From assembly GCA_038373865.1 (NCBI GenBank), contig JAXGGA010001617.1, positions 1-64,000 of the forward strand: 64,000 nt of DNA, read 5' to 3'. The position numbers were made by a program, and so were the translations under genes. The notes below the pieces were generated by a model. It was not told the origin of the DNA and did no database searches. It saw only the letters and a program-made list of their open reading frames with translations. The DNA is from Uloborus plumipes. Its lineage: Eukaryota > Arthropoda > Arachnida > Araneae > Uloboridae. Each line of letters opens with the position of its first letter. Position 1 is the first letter of the stretch. Positions 32,901 to 39,657 of the stretch are shown in pieces.

Positions 32901-35234
32901 GCTATCTGAATCTCGGCCGGTAAACTAGATAAATATGTCTAGCTAAAAATAATGTTATGTATTTGAGACTAACGATGGTCCTTTTATGATTTTCTAGTGT
33001 TTAAATAGATGACCCGCAAGGAAAAGGATTTAGACTAATTTAAGCATTTGACATTCATTCTTGCTGGCTAAAAAAGGATATTTTAGGAGTTATATAATAT
33101 GAATGAATTTCAAAATTTTATTTCAACAGTTTAAAGTTCTCAGTAAATCAATGTTGAATGACACATAACTCATTCTCTTAGAGCTTAATGATGATTGAGT
33201 AATTTGGAGTATTTCGTTTCTTCCTCCAGGGTTGTACTATAAGAATAAAACGACCTTATATATTATTTCAAAGCAACTTGTTATTGAATCATTGTGCATT
33301 GTATTACTTTTTACTTTGTATTGTTAAAAAATATGTACAAAATAAAAATACTTTTTTACCTGTTTTTTGCTTTTAGTGGAATGTATAGATAACCGACCAG
33401 CATTTTTTGCCAAACAGCTTCATCAAGCTTTGAACGGTCCAGGAACTGATGACAAAACAATAATAAGAATTCTTGTCTCAAGATCTGAAGTTAGTATAAA
33501 TATAAATACACGATGAAAATACATTATCAAATGTGGTTTATACAGTATCTGTTCTTAAGCTAATTAAAACGTTTGCACTAAGTAACGAAGCATTTTACCC
33601 TTTATTGGACCAGAAACTTTTGGATAGAATATGGTAGTTAGCGATGTTATCAAAAATAAAAAGAAGAAAAAACGAAAAATACAGTATATTTTTTAACTAT
33701 AACTTTTTCTTCTTATAAGATTTTCATATTTCAATAACATGAAAACCCTTTTAATTTAAAAATTGTATTTAATAATAATTTATGAAATTGCAAACTTAGG
33801 AAACACTTTTGTTTCATAACGCTTCTTATCGTATTAATTTGTTATATATTTTAATATTTTAACTTGTAGGAAGTTTTCCTAAACACTTTTACTTTATATC
33901 GATACGTAATAATAAAGTACATAATCATTGAAAAATGTATTAATTAAAAAAAAGCGCTAAAGCAGGAAAAATATAGTGTCATTAGAAAGGAAATAGTATC
34001 ACGGTTTTGCATCCATTTGAAGTATATATCTAATATACACCTAAATTTCGTGGATTTACAAGTGAAACCCACTAAGTCAAAATTATTAATTTTCAGATTT
34101 TTTGTTTATCTTATACACAAAAATGAGCTGTTTCTACTGGTGAAACCCAATAAGTCATATCTTTATTTAATTCAGTTTTTTAAACAAATTTGTAATCACA
34201 TTAAGTACTCAAGCCAAGTAGTTCTTACAGGTAAAACACACTAAGGGACTTAGTTGCTTTATAATGTTGAAAAATATTTTATAGTAAAAGTAAAACACAA
34301 ACTAAGTCCATTACTATAATTTAATTTGATTTAATTATGTCAATTCCAAAAAGTTAAAATAAAAAAAAAATTATCAGAGTTTTCTCAAAATCATGTTTTT
34401 GACTTAATGTGTTTCACTTGTAACCCCACGATTTGTAGTACTTTAGAAAGTATTGATTATTAATTGAAAACTACAGGAGAGTATTTTTTTAAACATGATT
34501 TTGTCATATGTGCTTCAATGCAATGCTCTTAACTGTTCACCGTTCGAAAGAACGGTCGCTCGTTTTTTAGGAGATCGTTCATTTTAAAGCTTCCGTCTTC
34601 TTAACTCGCTCACGCAAAACTACATATAGCGCGTAATATAATGAGTAAAAATTTATAGATTTTAAAACAGTATCGGTGTCATTTTGTTGAAAATGAGTGC
34701 TTTTTTACATGTCGGTAAAATTCAAAAGAACGAATCAAAAACCCATTTATTTCCCTGGAAACGCATCATGTACTAGATTTTGTGTACAAACATTTGAGTA
34801 TACAGGCTCCCTGAGAGCAAAGGTGGACCCCTTGCCAGTTTGGTCGCCGCGTCCCCTCCCCCTTAAAACTTATAGTACTTGTACTATTCGGAATCTCTTT
34901 CCTCTCCCTAGGGGCTAGGCACTTACTTCTTAACTAGGCTGACATATCCTCACGTAGACTCTGAATATTTACAAACTTTATGTATCAAATAAAGCACATT
35001 ACTATAAGAATTACATCAATAAACATTTATCTACTCATTTTATTATTATTTTTTTGGCTTTTGAGTAAATTTCAGCATTTGATATGAATCCTATTTTGTC
35101 TACGTTAACAGGTTGACCTGGCTGATATTTATGAATGGTATCATATGAAGTACGATGTGGATTTAAGTGAAGCAATTTATGCAGATACCAGCGGAGACTA
35201 CAGGAAAATTCTTATGAAAATTTTAAACCCCTAA
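11811..35234 (+). CDS. Annexin gene, 10 exons, 5' end missing
   Basis: Annexins bind acidic phospholipid membranes in a calcium-dependent way through four repeats of about 70 residues. Ten exons (11811-11923, 13545-13620, 16197-16291, 19817-19930, 21393-21449, 25348-25381, 25467-25615, 32304-32484, 33377-33489, 35112-35234) join without a stop into about 350 codons. All have AG acceptors and GT donors, and the phases fit. Repeat I: LRKAMRGIGTDEK. Repeat II: LYYALKGYKPDDK, so its GxGT loop is lost. Repeat III: LSKSWGTDED. Repeat IV: LNGPGTDDK with the capping acid in DTSGDY. The protein ends MKILNP, as usual just after repeat IV. The start codon is not visible; at least one exon with a coding base lies upstream. 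Which annexin subfamily this is cannot be said. Confidence 0.93.
12222..13145. mobile_element. TIR element, family E, copy 1
   Basis: The left end TGGGCGATTCTCTGTAAAC and right end GTTTACAGAGAATCGCCCA are perfect inverted repeats, with TA on both sides (12220-12221, 13146-13147). The motif CAGGGGACTGT (and one- or two-base variants) recurs near 12411, 12573, 12762 and 12957, and AGGGGTAAGTCCCCT stands near 12385. A second full copy is at 54526-55432. No transposase frame; 924 bp. It lies in the intron between the first two annexin exons found. Confidence 0.9.
13545..13620 (+). CDS. Annexin exon: start of core, repeat I helix A
   Basis: Acceptor TTTTTACAG, donor ATTG|GTAAGT, phase 0 in and phase 1 out. 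It encodes GTIGPSSNF and NAEKVATKLRKAMRGIG, the first helix and the beginning of the type II calcium loop of repeat I, which is completed by TDE in the next exon. Confidence 0.92.
13623..14351. other. Annexin intron segment without recognised element
   Basis: This is the proximal part of the intron between the exons 13545-13620 and 16197-16291. It is AT-rich, and no TIR, tRNA-like box or coding frame is supported. Confidence 0.5.
14352..14510 (-). repeat. tRNA-derived SINE, copy 1 (decayed head)
   Basis: Read on the minus strand, a worn tRNA-like head (ATTGAATCCCGGC in the box B place) is followed by the body CTTTCTCTCTCTCTCCTGTC, then TGCCTACCTTATAAACGGGT and TATGGCA. The same order occurs at 51918-52112. 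Family length and divergence indicate an old copy. It ends about 50 bases before the Helitron 3' end at 14564. Confidence 0.75.
14564..16128 (-). mobile_element. Non-autonomous Helitron on the minus strand
   Basis: On the minus strand it begins TCTATATATATATATATA (at 16128) and ends CTAG (14564-14567). A stem-loop CCACAG...CTGTGG-type (about 14577-14598) stands about 9 bases before the CTAG. The flanking bases are A and T in the orientation of the element, as expected for Helitron insertion between A and T with no target duplication. No Rep/helicase frame is present. It lies in an annexin intron, and its 5' end is only 68 bases from the acceptor of the exon at 16197. Confidence 0.75.
16109..16126. 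repeat. (TA)n microsatellite at the Helitron 5' end
   Basis: About nine TA units. They are part of the terminal sequence of the minus-strand Helitron. Confidence 0.8.
16197..16291 (+). CDS. Annexin exon: repeat I helices B-C
   Basis: Acceptor TTATTTTTAG, donor AGG|GTAAGG, phase 1 in, phase 0 out. It encodes (G)TDEKVIIDVFTGHNN and SQRQIIKKKYKTIYGR, matching GTDEKAIIDVLTNRSNEQR-type annexin sequence. Confidence 0.93.
16480..16762. mobile_element. Retroposon-like insertion with 12-bp target duplication
   Basis: The direct repeats AAATATATCATG at 16468-16479 and 16763-16774 frame 283 bases that begin AAGTAAATACACCCAC and end with nearly the same words, GAAGCAAATACACCCACCC. A 12-base target duplication is typical of LINE-mobilised retroposons. 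No clear box A and B; the class is unknown. The internal word AGCCAGGGCTAAGGC recurs with one change near 53188. Confidence 0.7.
16775..18032. other. Annexin intron segment, nothing firmly recognised
   Basis: AT-rich intron sequence with short G runs near 17120. Small open frames lack motifs and splice context. Confidence 0.45.
18033..19255. mobile_element. TIR element, family C
   Basis: The left end contains GGTAGACCGGGGCAC...TTACGC and the right end, as complement, GGCAGACCGAGTACGTTTACGC. The internal motif GGGGCACGTTTACGCA (or its complement) recurs near 18245, 18904, 18929 and 19230. The right flank is TA; the left boundary is uncertain by a few bases. No transposase frame. It lies in the annexin intron before the exon at 19817. 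Confidence 0.6.
19817..19930 (+). CDS. Annexin exon: repeat I helices D-E into repeat II helix A
   Basis: Acceptor TTAATTTTAG, donor AAG|GTACAG, phase 0 both sides. It encodes VLADDIKAELGGHFEDVC, then LALLTPLAEY with the Glu that caps the repeat I calcium site, and LVDCLYYALK of repeat II. The protein reads on into the next exon as ALK|GYKPDDK. Confidence 0.93.
19971..21368 (+). mobile_element. Mariner-like element with long terminal inverted repeats
   Basis: About 240 bases at each end are reverse complements (about 19971-20205 and 21130-21368). Outer ends read CGCAGGGTGAATTTGACC and the complement CACAAGGTGAATTAGAC. The left flank is TA (19969-19970), the right flank TG, probably a mutated TA. 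A broken transposase frame lies between (20274-20582). The element starts only 40 bases after an annexin donor site and ends 24 bases before the next annexin exon, so almost this whole intron is transposon. Confidence 0.85.
20274..20582 (+). pseudogene. Mariner-like transposase fragment
   Basis: The frame from 20274 reads DGTSAHSSNTVRDFLTEQHP, holding the second catalytic Asp, a TGA stop near 20337, and then RSPDLTPVDFFIWKFLKQ with the third acid (Asp) about 40 residues later. This matches the DG(A/T)xxH...PPRSPDLTPxDFFLWG signature of an arthropod mariner-like transposase group. The N-terminal half and the first Asp are gone. Decayed and inactive. Confidence 0.8.
21393..21449 (+). CDS. Annexin exon: repeat II AB loop and helix B, GxGT lost
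   Basis: Acceptor CCTTTTTCAG, donor TTG|GTAAGT, phase 0 both sides. It encodes GYKPDDKCIIEILVSLEYL. A typical repeat II reads GxGTDExxLIEILC; here the loop is GYKPDD, so the calcium-binding GxGT is replaced while the following IIEIL helix stays recognisable. Confidence 0.92.
21979..22057 (+). repeat. tRNA-like block inside the Helitron
   Basis: The box A-like TGGTCAAGTGG and the box B-like GATCGAATCCAGG are spaced as in a tRNA with a longer variable arm (Ser/Leu-like). A T run follows near 22079-22093. It may be a SINE that inserted in the Helitron or a captured tRNA pseudogene. Pairing of the acceptor ends is poor. Confidence 0.5.
22642..23076 (+). pseudogene. C-terminal fragment of Helitron Pif1-like helicase
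   Basis: The 144-codon open frame carries the last helicase motifs of the Helitron Rep-Hel protein: GSPIILLRNLNPPRLCNGTR, then FAMTINKSQGQT and HGQLYVACSRVG. These match the SF1B Pif1 family C terminus, ending ALRD. The rest of the roughly 1400-residue Rep-Hel protein is absent; upstream are a G run and stops. The surviving part is uninterrupted, which suggests a fairly recent deletion derivative. Not a host Pif1 gene, because it lies inside Helitron ends and has no introns. Confidence 0.9.
23231..23280. repeat. (CATA)n microsatellite-like stretch
   Basis: Repeated CATACATA words with interruptions, inside the 3' part of the Helitron. Confidence 0.7.
23369..24917. other. Annexin intron segment
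   Basis: AT-rich; no delimited element. Near 24447-24515 the word TCGCCAAG and its complement recur several times (TTGGCGAA), probably a small foldback repeat. Nothing coding is supported. Confidence 0.4.
24918..25029. repeat. Tandem duplication of a 56-bp unit
   Basis: Two adjacent copies (24918-24973 and 24974-25029) start GGTTACCTGATGAAAT and end AGCGGGAA, with only a few differences. Non-coding, within the annexin intron. Confidence 0.85.
25348..25381 (+). CDS. Annexin micro-exon: repeat II helix C
   Basis: Only 34 bases: acceptor CCTTCTAG, donor GAAA|GTAAGA, phase 0 in, phase 1 out. It encodes ELRYIKSIFKE plus one base, completed to Lys by the next exon, and matches the E(I/L)RxIxxxYxxxYxxDL block of repeat II. 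The exact fit of phase and sequence on both sides makes it convincing in spite of its size. Confidence 0.88.
25467..25615 (+). CDS. Annexin exon: repeat II helices D-E and linker
   Basis: Acceptor CTTTTTCAG, donor GAT|GTAAGT, phase 1 in, phase 0 out. It encodes (K)YSHDLGDFLSSSLRGDIKK, LVSALTSHEREY and the linker YAEVDHQLAVLEAHHLYD, which leads into repeat III. Confidence 0.93.
25687..25892. mobile_element. Short MITE, family F
   Basis: Ends CACTGCGAAAAATAAA and complement CACTGCAAAAAATAAA form inverted repeats. Inside, TTTTACAGTAATAAACTGTA and variants recur about five times in both orientations. It is 206 bp, without a frame, and starts 72 bases after an annexin exon. Confidence 0.8.
26375..26420 (-). 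mobile_element. Helitron-like 3' end on the minus strand
   Basis: Read on the minus strand: hairpin GCCCGTGCAACGCCGGGC, eight bases, then CTAG and T (CTAG at 26375-26378). This matches the Helitron 3' terminal layout. The matching 5' end, expected to the right, was not found; the 1.56-kb palindrome inserted at 26726 may separate it. The sequence to about 26725 (GC-richer) probably belongs to the same element. Confidence 0.5.
26726..28288. mobile_element. 1.56-kb palindromic Tc1-type foldback element
   Basis: It starts CACTAGGTGGCCAAAAGTAT and ends with the exact complement, with TA on both sides (26724-26725, 28289-28290). The arms 26726-27405 and about 27610-28288 are nearly perfect reverse complements. 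The roughly 200-base spacer carries a third copy of the TIR core (GTGTCCGGATACTTTTGG at about 27469). The TIR resembles those of Tc1 elements. Open frames of 60-80 codons on both strands mirror one another and are not genes. It lies in the 6.7-kb annexin intron. Confidence 0.93.
28291..30378. other. Annexin intron segment, nothing firmly recognised
   Basis: AT-rich. Frames such as the 115-codon one on the minus strand (28507-28854) have no motif and are low-complexity. A G run is at about 30185. No TIR pair was found. Confidence 0.45.
30379..30446 (-). repeat. tRNA-like SINE head
   Basis: On the minus strand TGGCGCGGTTGGATAGAGCG resembles an arginine-type D arm and box A, and GTAGGTTCTCGCC stands in the box B place with the usual TTCGA altered. 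The anticodon loop is one base too long, so this is a pseudogene or SINE head, not a tRNA gene. Confidence 0.55.
30675..31000 (+). mobile_element. Divergent partial copy of the 31640/42680 repeat family
   Basis: Shared order of words with 31640-31937: ACTGTCC...GCGCCTAGCACC...AAAAAGGAGTGA...CTATCACCCTTATTTTGA...CATGCGCAAA. It is in the same orientation as the 31640 copy and inverted relative to the 42680 copy. A mariner-like transposase scrap lies just downstream on the minus strand. Confidence 0.5.
31081..31287 (-). pseudogene. Mariner-like transposase scrap
   Basis: Minus-strand frame with LPDLAPFEFLLSCLEFHDYN and NRPRTPQTLKVNIRAKIAN. This resembles the PPRSPDLAPxEFFLWGYLKDxVYxxRPRT...LKxxIRxxIA tail of arthropod mariner-like transposases, the same broad group as the fragment at 20274-20582. 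Only the last third survives. Confidence 0.7.
31640..31937 (+). mobile_element. Dispersed repeat, copy + (partner at 42680-42993)
   Basis: About 300 bases from CTGTCTGTCCGGGAAAATCG to the end of GGTTTTACCTAAGAAGATCA match the reverse complement of 42680-42993 closely, including TATCGCCCCTATTTTGATAA. Probably a MITE or a TIR end of the mariner-like family whose transposase scrap is at 31081-31287. No own TIR was delimited. Confidence 0.7.
32038..32225. repeat. Short foldback element next to an annexin exon
   Basis: Arms about 32038-32115 and 32148-32225 are reverse complements: TAAAGCTA...CACGGAGAGATG...CCACTTCATTTTGAAATAAG and the mirror. The loop is about 30 bases. It ends 78 bases before the acceptor-adjacent exon start at 32304. 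Confidence 0.85.
32304..32484 (+). CDS. Annexin exon: repeat III
   Basis: Acceptor TTCCGTTTTAG, donor ATAG|GTATGC, phase 0 in, phase 1 out. It encodes AGLSKSWGTDEDLFITVLA, TRSKMQLQATIAAYERV and SGHLLEEAIKSEFGGNIRH, ending ALLAI. The calcium loop keeps WGTDE but lacks the usual first Gly of GxGT. Confidence 0.95.
32486..33376. other. Annexin intron
   Basis: Intron of about 0.9 kb; AT-rich, no element recognised. Confidence 0.6.
33377..33489 (+). CDS. Annexin exon: end of repeat III, repeat IV helices A-B
   Basis: Acceptor TTGCTTTTAG, donor GAA|GTTAGT, phase 1 in, phase 0 out. It encodes (V)ECIDNRPAFFAKQLHQAL, NGPGTDDKTIIRILVSRSE, the most canonical calcium loop of this protein (GPGTDD). Confidence 0.95.
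34049..34430. mobile_element. Short TIR element, family I
   Basis: Left CGTGGATTTACAAGTGAAAC and right, as complement, CGTGGGGTTACAAGTGAAAC. The motif GTGAAACCCACTAAGTC recurs at about 34062, 34138, 34211, 34286 and inverted at about 34400. The outer flanks both read ATTT, perhaps a 4-base target duplication. It lies in the last annexin intron. Confidence 0.75.
35112..35234 (+). CDS. Annexin terminal exon: repeat IV helices C-E and stop
   Basis: Acceptor CGTTAACAG, phase 0. It encodes VDLADIYEWYHMKYDVDLSE, AIYADTSGDYRKILMKILNP and TAA at 35232-35234. The Asp of SGDY is the usual capping acid of the repeat IV calcium site. No AATAAA was seen close downstream, so the poly-A site is not assigned. 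Confidence 0.95.
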   Translation, partial: VDLADIYEWYHMKYDVDLSEAIYADTSGDYRKILMKILNP

Positions 35235-35808
35235 TTTTGTACTTATATGAAATATTTGTTCTACTAACATGTCTCTGCACTATTTAAAGTACAGAAACTA
35301 AAAAATCCTTACAGTTTATTTGGAAAAATGAAAACTTTTATATGCATTTACATTATTAAACAAATTCCAATGACCTATAAATCATAAGCACAAGAAGGAT
35401 ATTGCTGAATGAACTAGCATAAAATCAATTAAGCTCTCCGCAGTGACAATGGTGAGTAACCATTACTATGGACACGTTGTAAGTAAAAATACTATTTACT
35501 TATGACCTAATGTCCCATTTAGTTAGCAGTCATCTTATTTTGAGCTGATTAAAACTAGTACATAGCCACTGATCATAATGTACTCCAGGAAACAAACTCC
35601 ATTTAGAAAAATGAAATAGATGTGGGTCATTTTCACCAAATGCTTACATTTCAGGATTTTTAAGTAATTTTTTTAACTTGCTATTTTCTTTTAGAATCAC
35701 TAACAGATGTTTTGTCACATATTTTAAGTGTGCGAAAAAGTAATTAGTTGTACACTTTGATGCATAATTAAGTATTCAAATGCTGCTGTAAAACTTTAAG
35801 TTGCAAGG
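35235..35808. other. Annexin 3' UTR and flank
   Basis: AT-rich sequence after the stop codon; 3' UTR extent unknown because no standard poly-A signal stands out. Confidence 0.4.
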
Positions 35809-36369
35809 CGAATTGTCGTCCGTTACCATACAAAATCAATATGAAATCTCACTTTTAAACTATATCATAGCGCCTAGAACCAACTTCATTTGAAATTATT
35901 TGCGTCCCTGAAGCTTAAAACGATGTTTGCGATCATTAAAATATTGATCAAAAACTGTATGGTAACGGACTTGACATTTGGTAACGGATTTTACCAGTAA
36001 CGGACTTGACATTTCAACCAAAATGTCAAATTATGGCTAGGTTGTCGAATTTAAAAATTGAACAACAATATGCATTTTCTTAGAGTTGTATAATAAACAA
36101 TATTTCGGGGTAAAAGATGAGAAAAAGTAAAAATGAATACTGAAATATTTGGTAACAGACTTGACAAAGAATAAGAATATGCACCTGGAAGAAATCTTGT
36201 GCGAAGCGCCACAGCAATACTTCTCGACTCAGGAAAACAAAATGGCACGAAATAGTTATGTCACTAGTTTGTTAAGTTAACTGAATACGTATTACCTTCT
36301 TTTTACTGCATTAAATACCTTTTTTAGTTAAAATAATCTTATGGTATTGGACTTGACAAGAACTGCCGG
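35809..36369. mobile_element. TIR element, family G (boundaries approximate)
   Basis: The left end GGCGAATTGTCGTCCGTTAC and the complement of the right end GGCAGTTCTTGTCAAGTCC are related inverted repeats. The motif GGTAACGGACTTGACA recurs at about 35960, 35994 and 36149, plus a variant near 36344 and the complement near 35818. No frame. Confidence 0.55.
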
Positions 36370-36448
36370 ACAAAATATATTCATACATTTCTGAATGAAA
36401 AAAAAATTACTACTGTCAATATTCATTATGAATATCATATACTAATAG

Positions 36449-38138
36449 CACTGTTCTACAAAAAAAAAAACCTTGAAAATGCTTCTGGTATTTTGAAGGC
36501 TGATTCTTATGTAAAATGACCCCCTGAATCCGAATATGACCCCCGTTTTCCCCCATCACGTCCCAATTTTTTTTTAAACGCCCTCCTTTTTTTTTTCATT
36601 TTTCCTTAGTTTCAGGGCTATTATATTTTTTTTGGAGGGGAAAGGAGCCTTATATTCACCAATAAATTTTTTTGAAGGTCAAGAGAGACTCAAAGTTTAA
36701 AATCATGAGCACCGAGAAAAAATCGGGGAACTTGGGGGGGGGGGCGTGGCCCCCCCAAAATATTTGAAAAATCACCAAAAACGATCTTTTTATTCTAGTT
36801 TCTTTAAAAAAACCTTTAAAACATTTTTTTCGGTGCAGAACCAGAGTATAGGATCCGCTCCTATGGCTCCTGGGTCAGAAAAAATTTTCACGCTGTAAAA
36901 TTTTTAAAAAAAAAATAAAATAATGCTTTAAAAAATCATACTTTGCACTCGAGTTTTAAAAGCAGGTCTTCCGCCAAAAAAAAAAAACAAAATTGTGGCT
37001 GATTCTTATGTCAAATGACCCCCTATTTCCAAATATGATCTCAGTTTCCCCCCTCCACCCCCTCTTTCCAGAGAGTCACCCCCCCCCAATTCAGAGTCAT
37101 TTTACTAATTCGAAGGGGAAAAGTACATTACGTAACCCGTTAACATAATTCTAAAAGGCAACAGAGGTTCAAAGTTCAAAATCATGTACATGTGTACCAA
37201 AAATATAAACTATGGCGGTGTACACCCCCCCCCCCCCCCACAAAAAAAAAAATCTTCTTTTCTTGTTTTTCTAAGAGACGTTTTTAAACCTTTTTTTTTT
37301 TTTTTTTGTGAAAAATCAGAGTATTGAATTTTCTTTTCTTTTTTTTTTGGGGGGGGGGGGGGGGGAGGGGGCAGGTATACCGCCCTAGTTTATATTTTTG
37401 GTACACATGTACATGATTTTGAACTTTGAACCTCTGTTGCCTTTTAGAATTATGTTAACGGGTTACGTAATGTACTTTTCCCCTCCGAATTAGTAAAATG
37501 ACTCTGAATTGGGGGGGGGGGGGCTCTCTGGAAAGAGGGGGTGGAGGGGGGAAACTGAGGTCATATTTGGAAATAGGGGGTCATTTGACATAAGAATCAG
37601 CCACAATTTTGTTTTTTTTTTTTGGCTGAAGACCTGCTTTAAAACTCGAGTGCAAAGTACGATTTTTAAAGCATTATTTTATTTTTTTTTGAAAATTTTA
37701 CAGCGTGAAAATTTTTTCTGACCCAGGAGCCATAGGAGCGGATCCTATACTCTGGTTCTGCACCGAAAAAAATGTTTTAAAGGTCTTTTTAAAGAAACTA
37801 GAATAAAAAGATCGTTTTTGGTGATTTTTCAAATATTTTGGGGGGCCACGCCCCCCCCAAGTTCCCCGATTTTTTCTCGGTGCTCATGATTTTAAACTTT
37901 GAGTCTCTCTTGACATCCAAAAAAACTTATTGGTGAATATAAGGCTCCTTTCCCCTCCAAAACAAAATAATAGCCCTGAAACTAAGGAAAAATGAAAAAA
38001 AAGGGGGGCGTTTAAAAAAAAATTGGGACGTGATGGGGGAAAACGGGGGTCATATTCGGATTCAGGGGGTCATTTTACATAAGAATCAGCCTTTAAAATA
38101 CCAGAAGCATTTTCAAGGTTTTTTTTTGTCGAACAGTG
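36449..38138. mobile_element. 1.69-kb palindromic foldback element
   Basis: The left end CACTGTTCTACAAAAAA and right end TTTTTTGTCGAACAGTG are inverted. From both ends inward the arms (about 36449-37250 and 37360-38138) are almost perfect reverse complements, for example GACCCCCTGAATCCGAATAT and its mirror at about 38043. The loop of about 100 bases is C/G- and T-rich. TA stands at the right flank. Homopolymer G and C runs differ in length between the arms. Frames inside are mirror artefacts. Confidence 0.92.
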
Positions 38139-38434
38139 TAGTCAATCTATAACAATAATTCGTTATATATAACTTTTTATACAATTAAGTATATAAAAAA
38201 ATAGTTGAAGTTGCGAAAATTGGAAATGGACACTAGTTTTTGCCTTGATTCTCATTTTTAAAGCCTTATATAAAAATAAACTTCAATAATTTTTTGAGTG
38301 ATAGAATTTTTTTGAGGGTATTTCTTGCAGAAAATAATTGTTCGCATTGAATTTAAAATATAAGTTATGCTTCAAAATCGTCTTTTTAACCTCAGGACAG
38401 CAAATGTAAGCAAATTTTGAAAATGACACATGTG

Positions 38435-38612
38435 CAGGCTCGTCATTTAGGGGGGCAGGGGCGGGGGGTCAATTGCCCCCCCCTGACTTTGAGAAATCAA
38501 TGTATATACATATAAGTGGGCGTGGTTTTTGTTGTTTTCTATTGAAATTACATTGTGTTTGAACCCTTTGCCCCCCCCCCCCCCCACGGAAAAACTTGAA
38601 ATGACGTCCCTG
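38435..38612. mobile_element. hAT-type MITE with 8-bp target duplication
   Basis: Ends CAGGCTCGTCATTT and complement CAGGGACGTCATTT. Flanks CACATGTG (38427-38434) and CCCATGTG (38613-38620) match at 7 of 8 bases, the target size of hAT elements. The 178 bases are G/C-run rich (GGGGGGCAGGGGCGGGG) and hold no frame. Confidence 0.8.
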
Positions 38613-38620
38613 CCCATGTG

Positions 38621-39657
38621 TGCCTTTGTGCAGAAAAATTACTGCGTGTGAAACAGCAACGTTGAAAAGTACAAATGCGCAGGAAAACTATGGACACATG
38701 ATTCGTCGTTACAAGGATATCCGACAAAAGTTGTGCAACCGGATGTCTGTGCATCCATAAGCTCACACTTTTGCATTGAAAAAGGCGTACCTAATAACGC
38801 CAAAACACATGTCTGCAGTATTCCTGCGCATTTGTGCTTTCCTCCAACGTTGTTTGTTACGCTGTTATCCATTCAGTAACTTCCAGAGTAAGAGTTGTTT
38901 TTAATAGAAATATTTATCCAAAAGGCTATCGTTTCTTATTCATTTTTCACTGAATGAAATAAGAAAAGCTATATCTCCGAGTTATTAAATGGTGAAAAAG
39001 GAAAAATAGCTTTTCTTTACATGTCACCAAAGTCCCGTTATTTAGAGCGGCACTGCCGATTAATCGATGCATCCGTAGTTTAATCAAACAAATTTCATTT
39101 ATTATGCAGTGCCTTGTTCAAGGAATCACTGTAACACTGTTGAAACAATATTTTGCTCTTTTTCATTACAAATAATGATAGATGTGCTATCTTTGATGTG
39201 TTGCAAAGATATTTCTAAAAATTGCATATGAAAAATGACATAGATCGAAAAATAGTAAAAAGTTGCTTGATATAAATTTTGAGGTGCACCAAGAGTTTTT
39301 TTTTTTACTAGAATGAAAAATATGTATTTTCTGATAAATAAAAATTTTAAGCCAAAAAAATTATATAAGGGTATTTTTATCAACTCTGCAGGTACTAAGT
39401 TAGACATTATTTATAATTTCCTTCATATGTACAAATTTGATCAATTATTATTACAGATTTTACTCATGCAATAATATTGCATAATATGCACCTGTAATCA
39501 GGCACCTGAATGCAACCACAGTAAGATAAAATTCTTTGGAAACAATATTCATCTTGATTTAAATGAAACATGAGCCATTTTCATATTCACTTGAAAGCTA
39601 AGTGAACATGCAACTGCGTCATGTTCCGTTTTATCCTAGTTATACATGGTTTTTATA
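38621..39657. other. Non-coding stretch between elements
   Basis: Short frames (72-93 codons) without motif. Nothing recognised. Confidence 0.4.
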
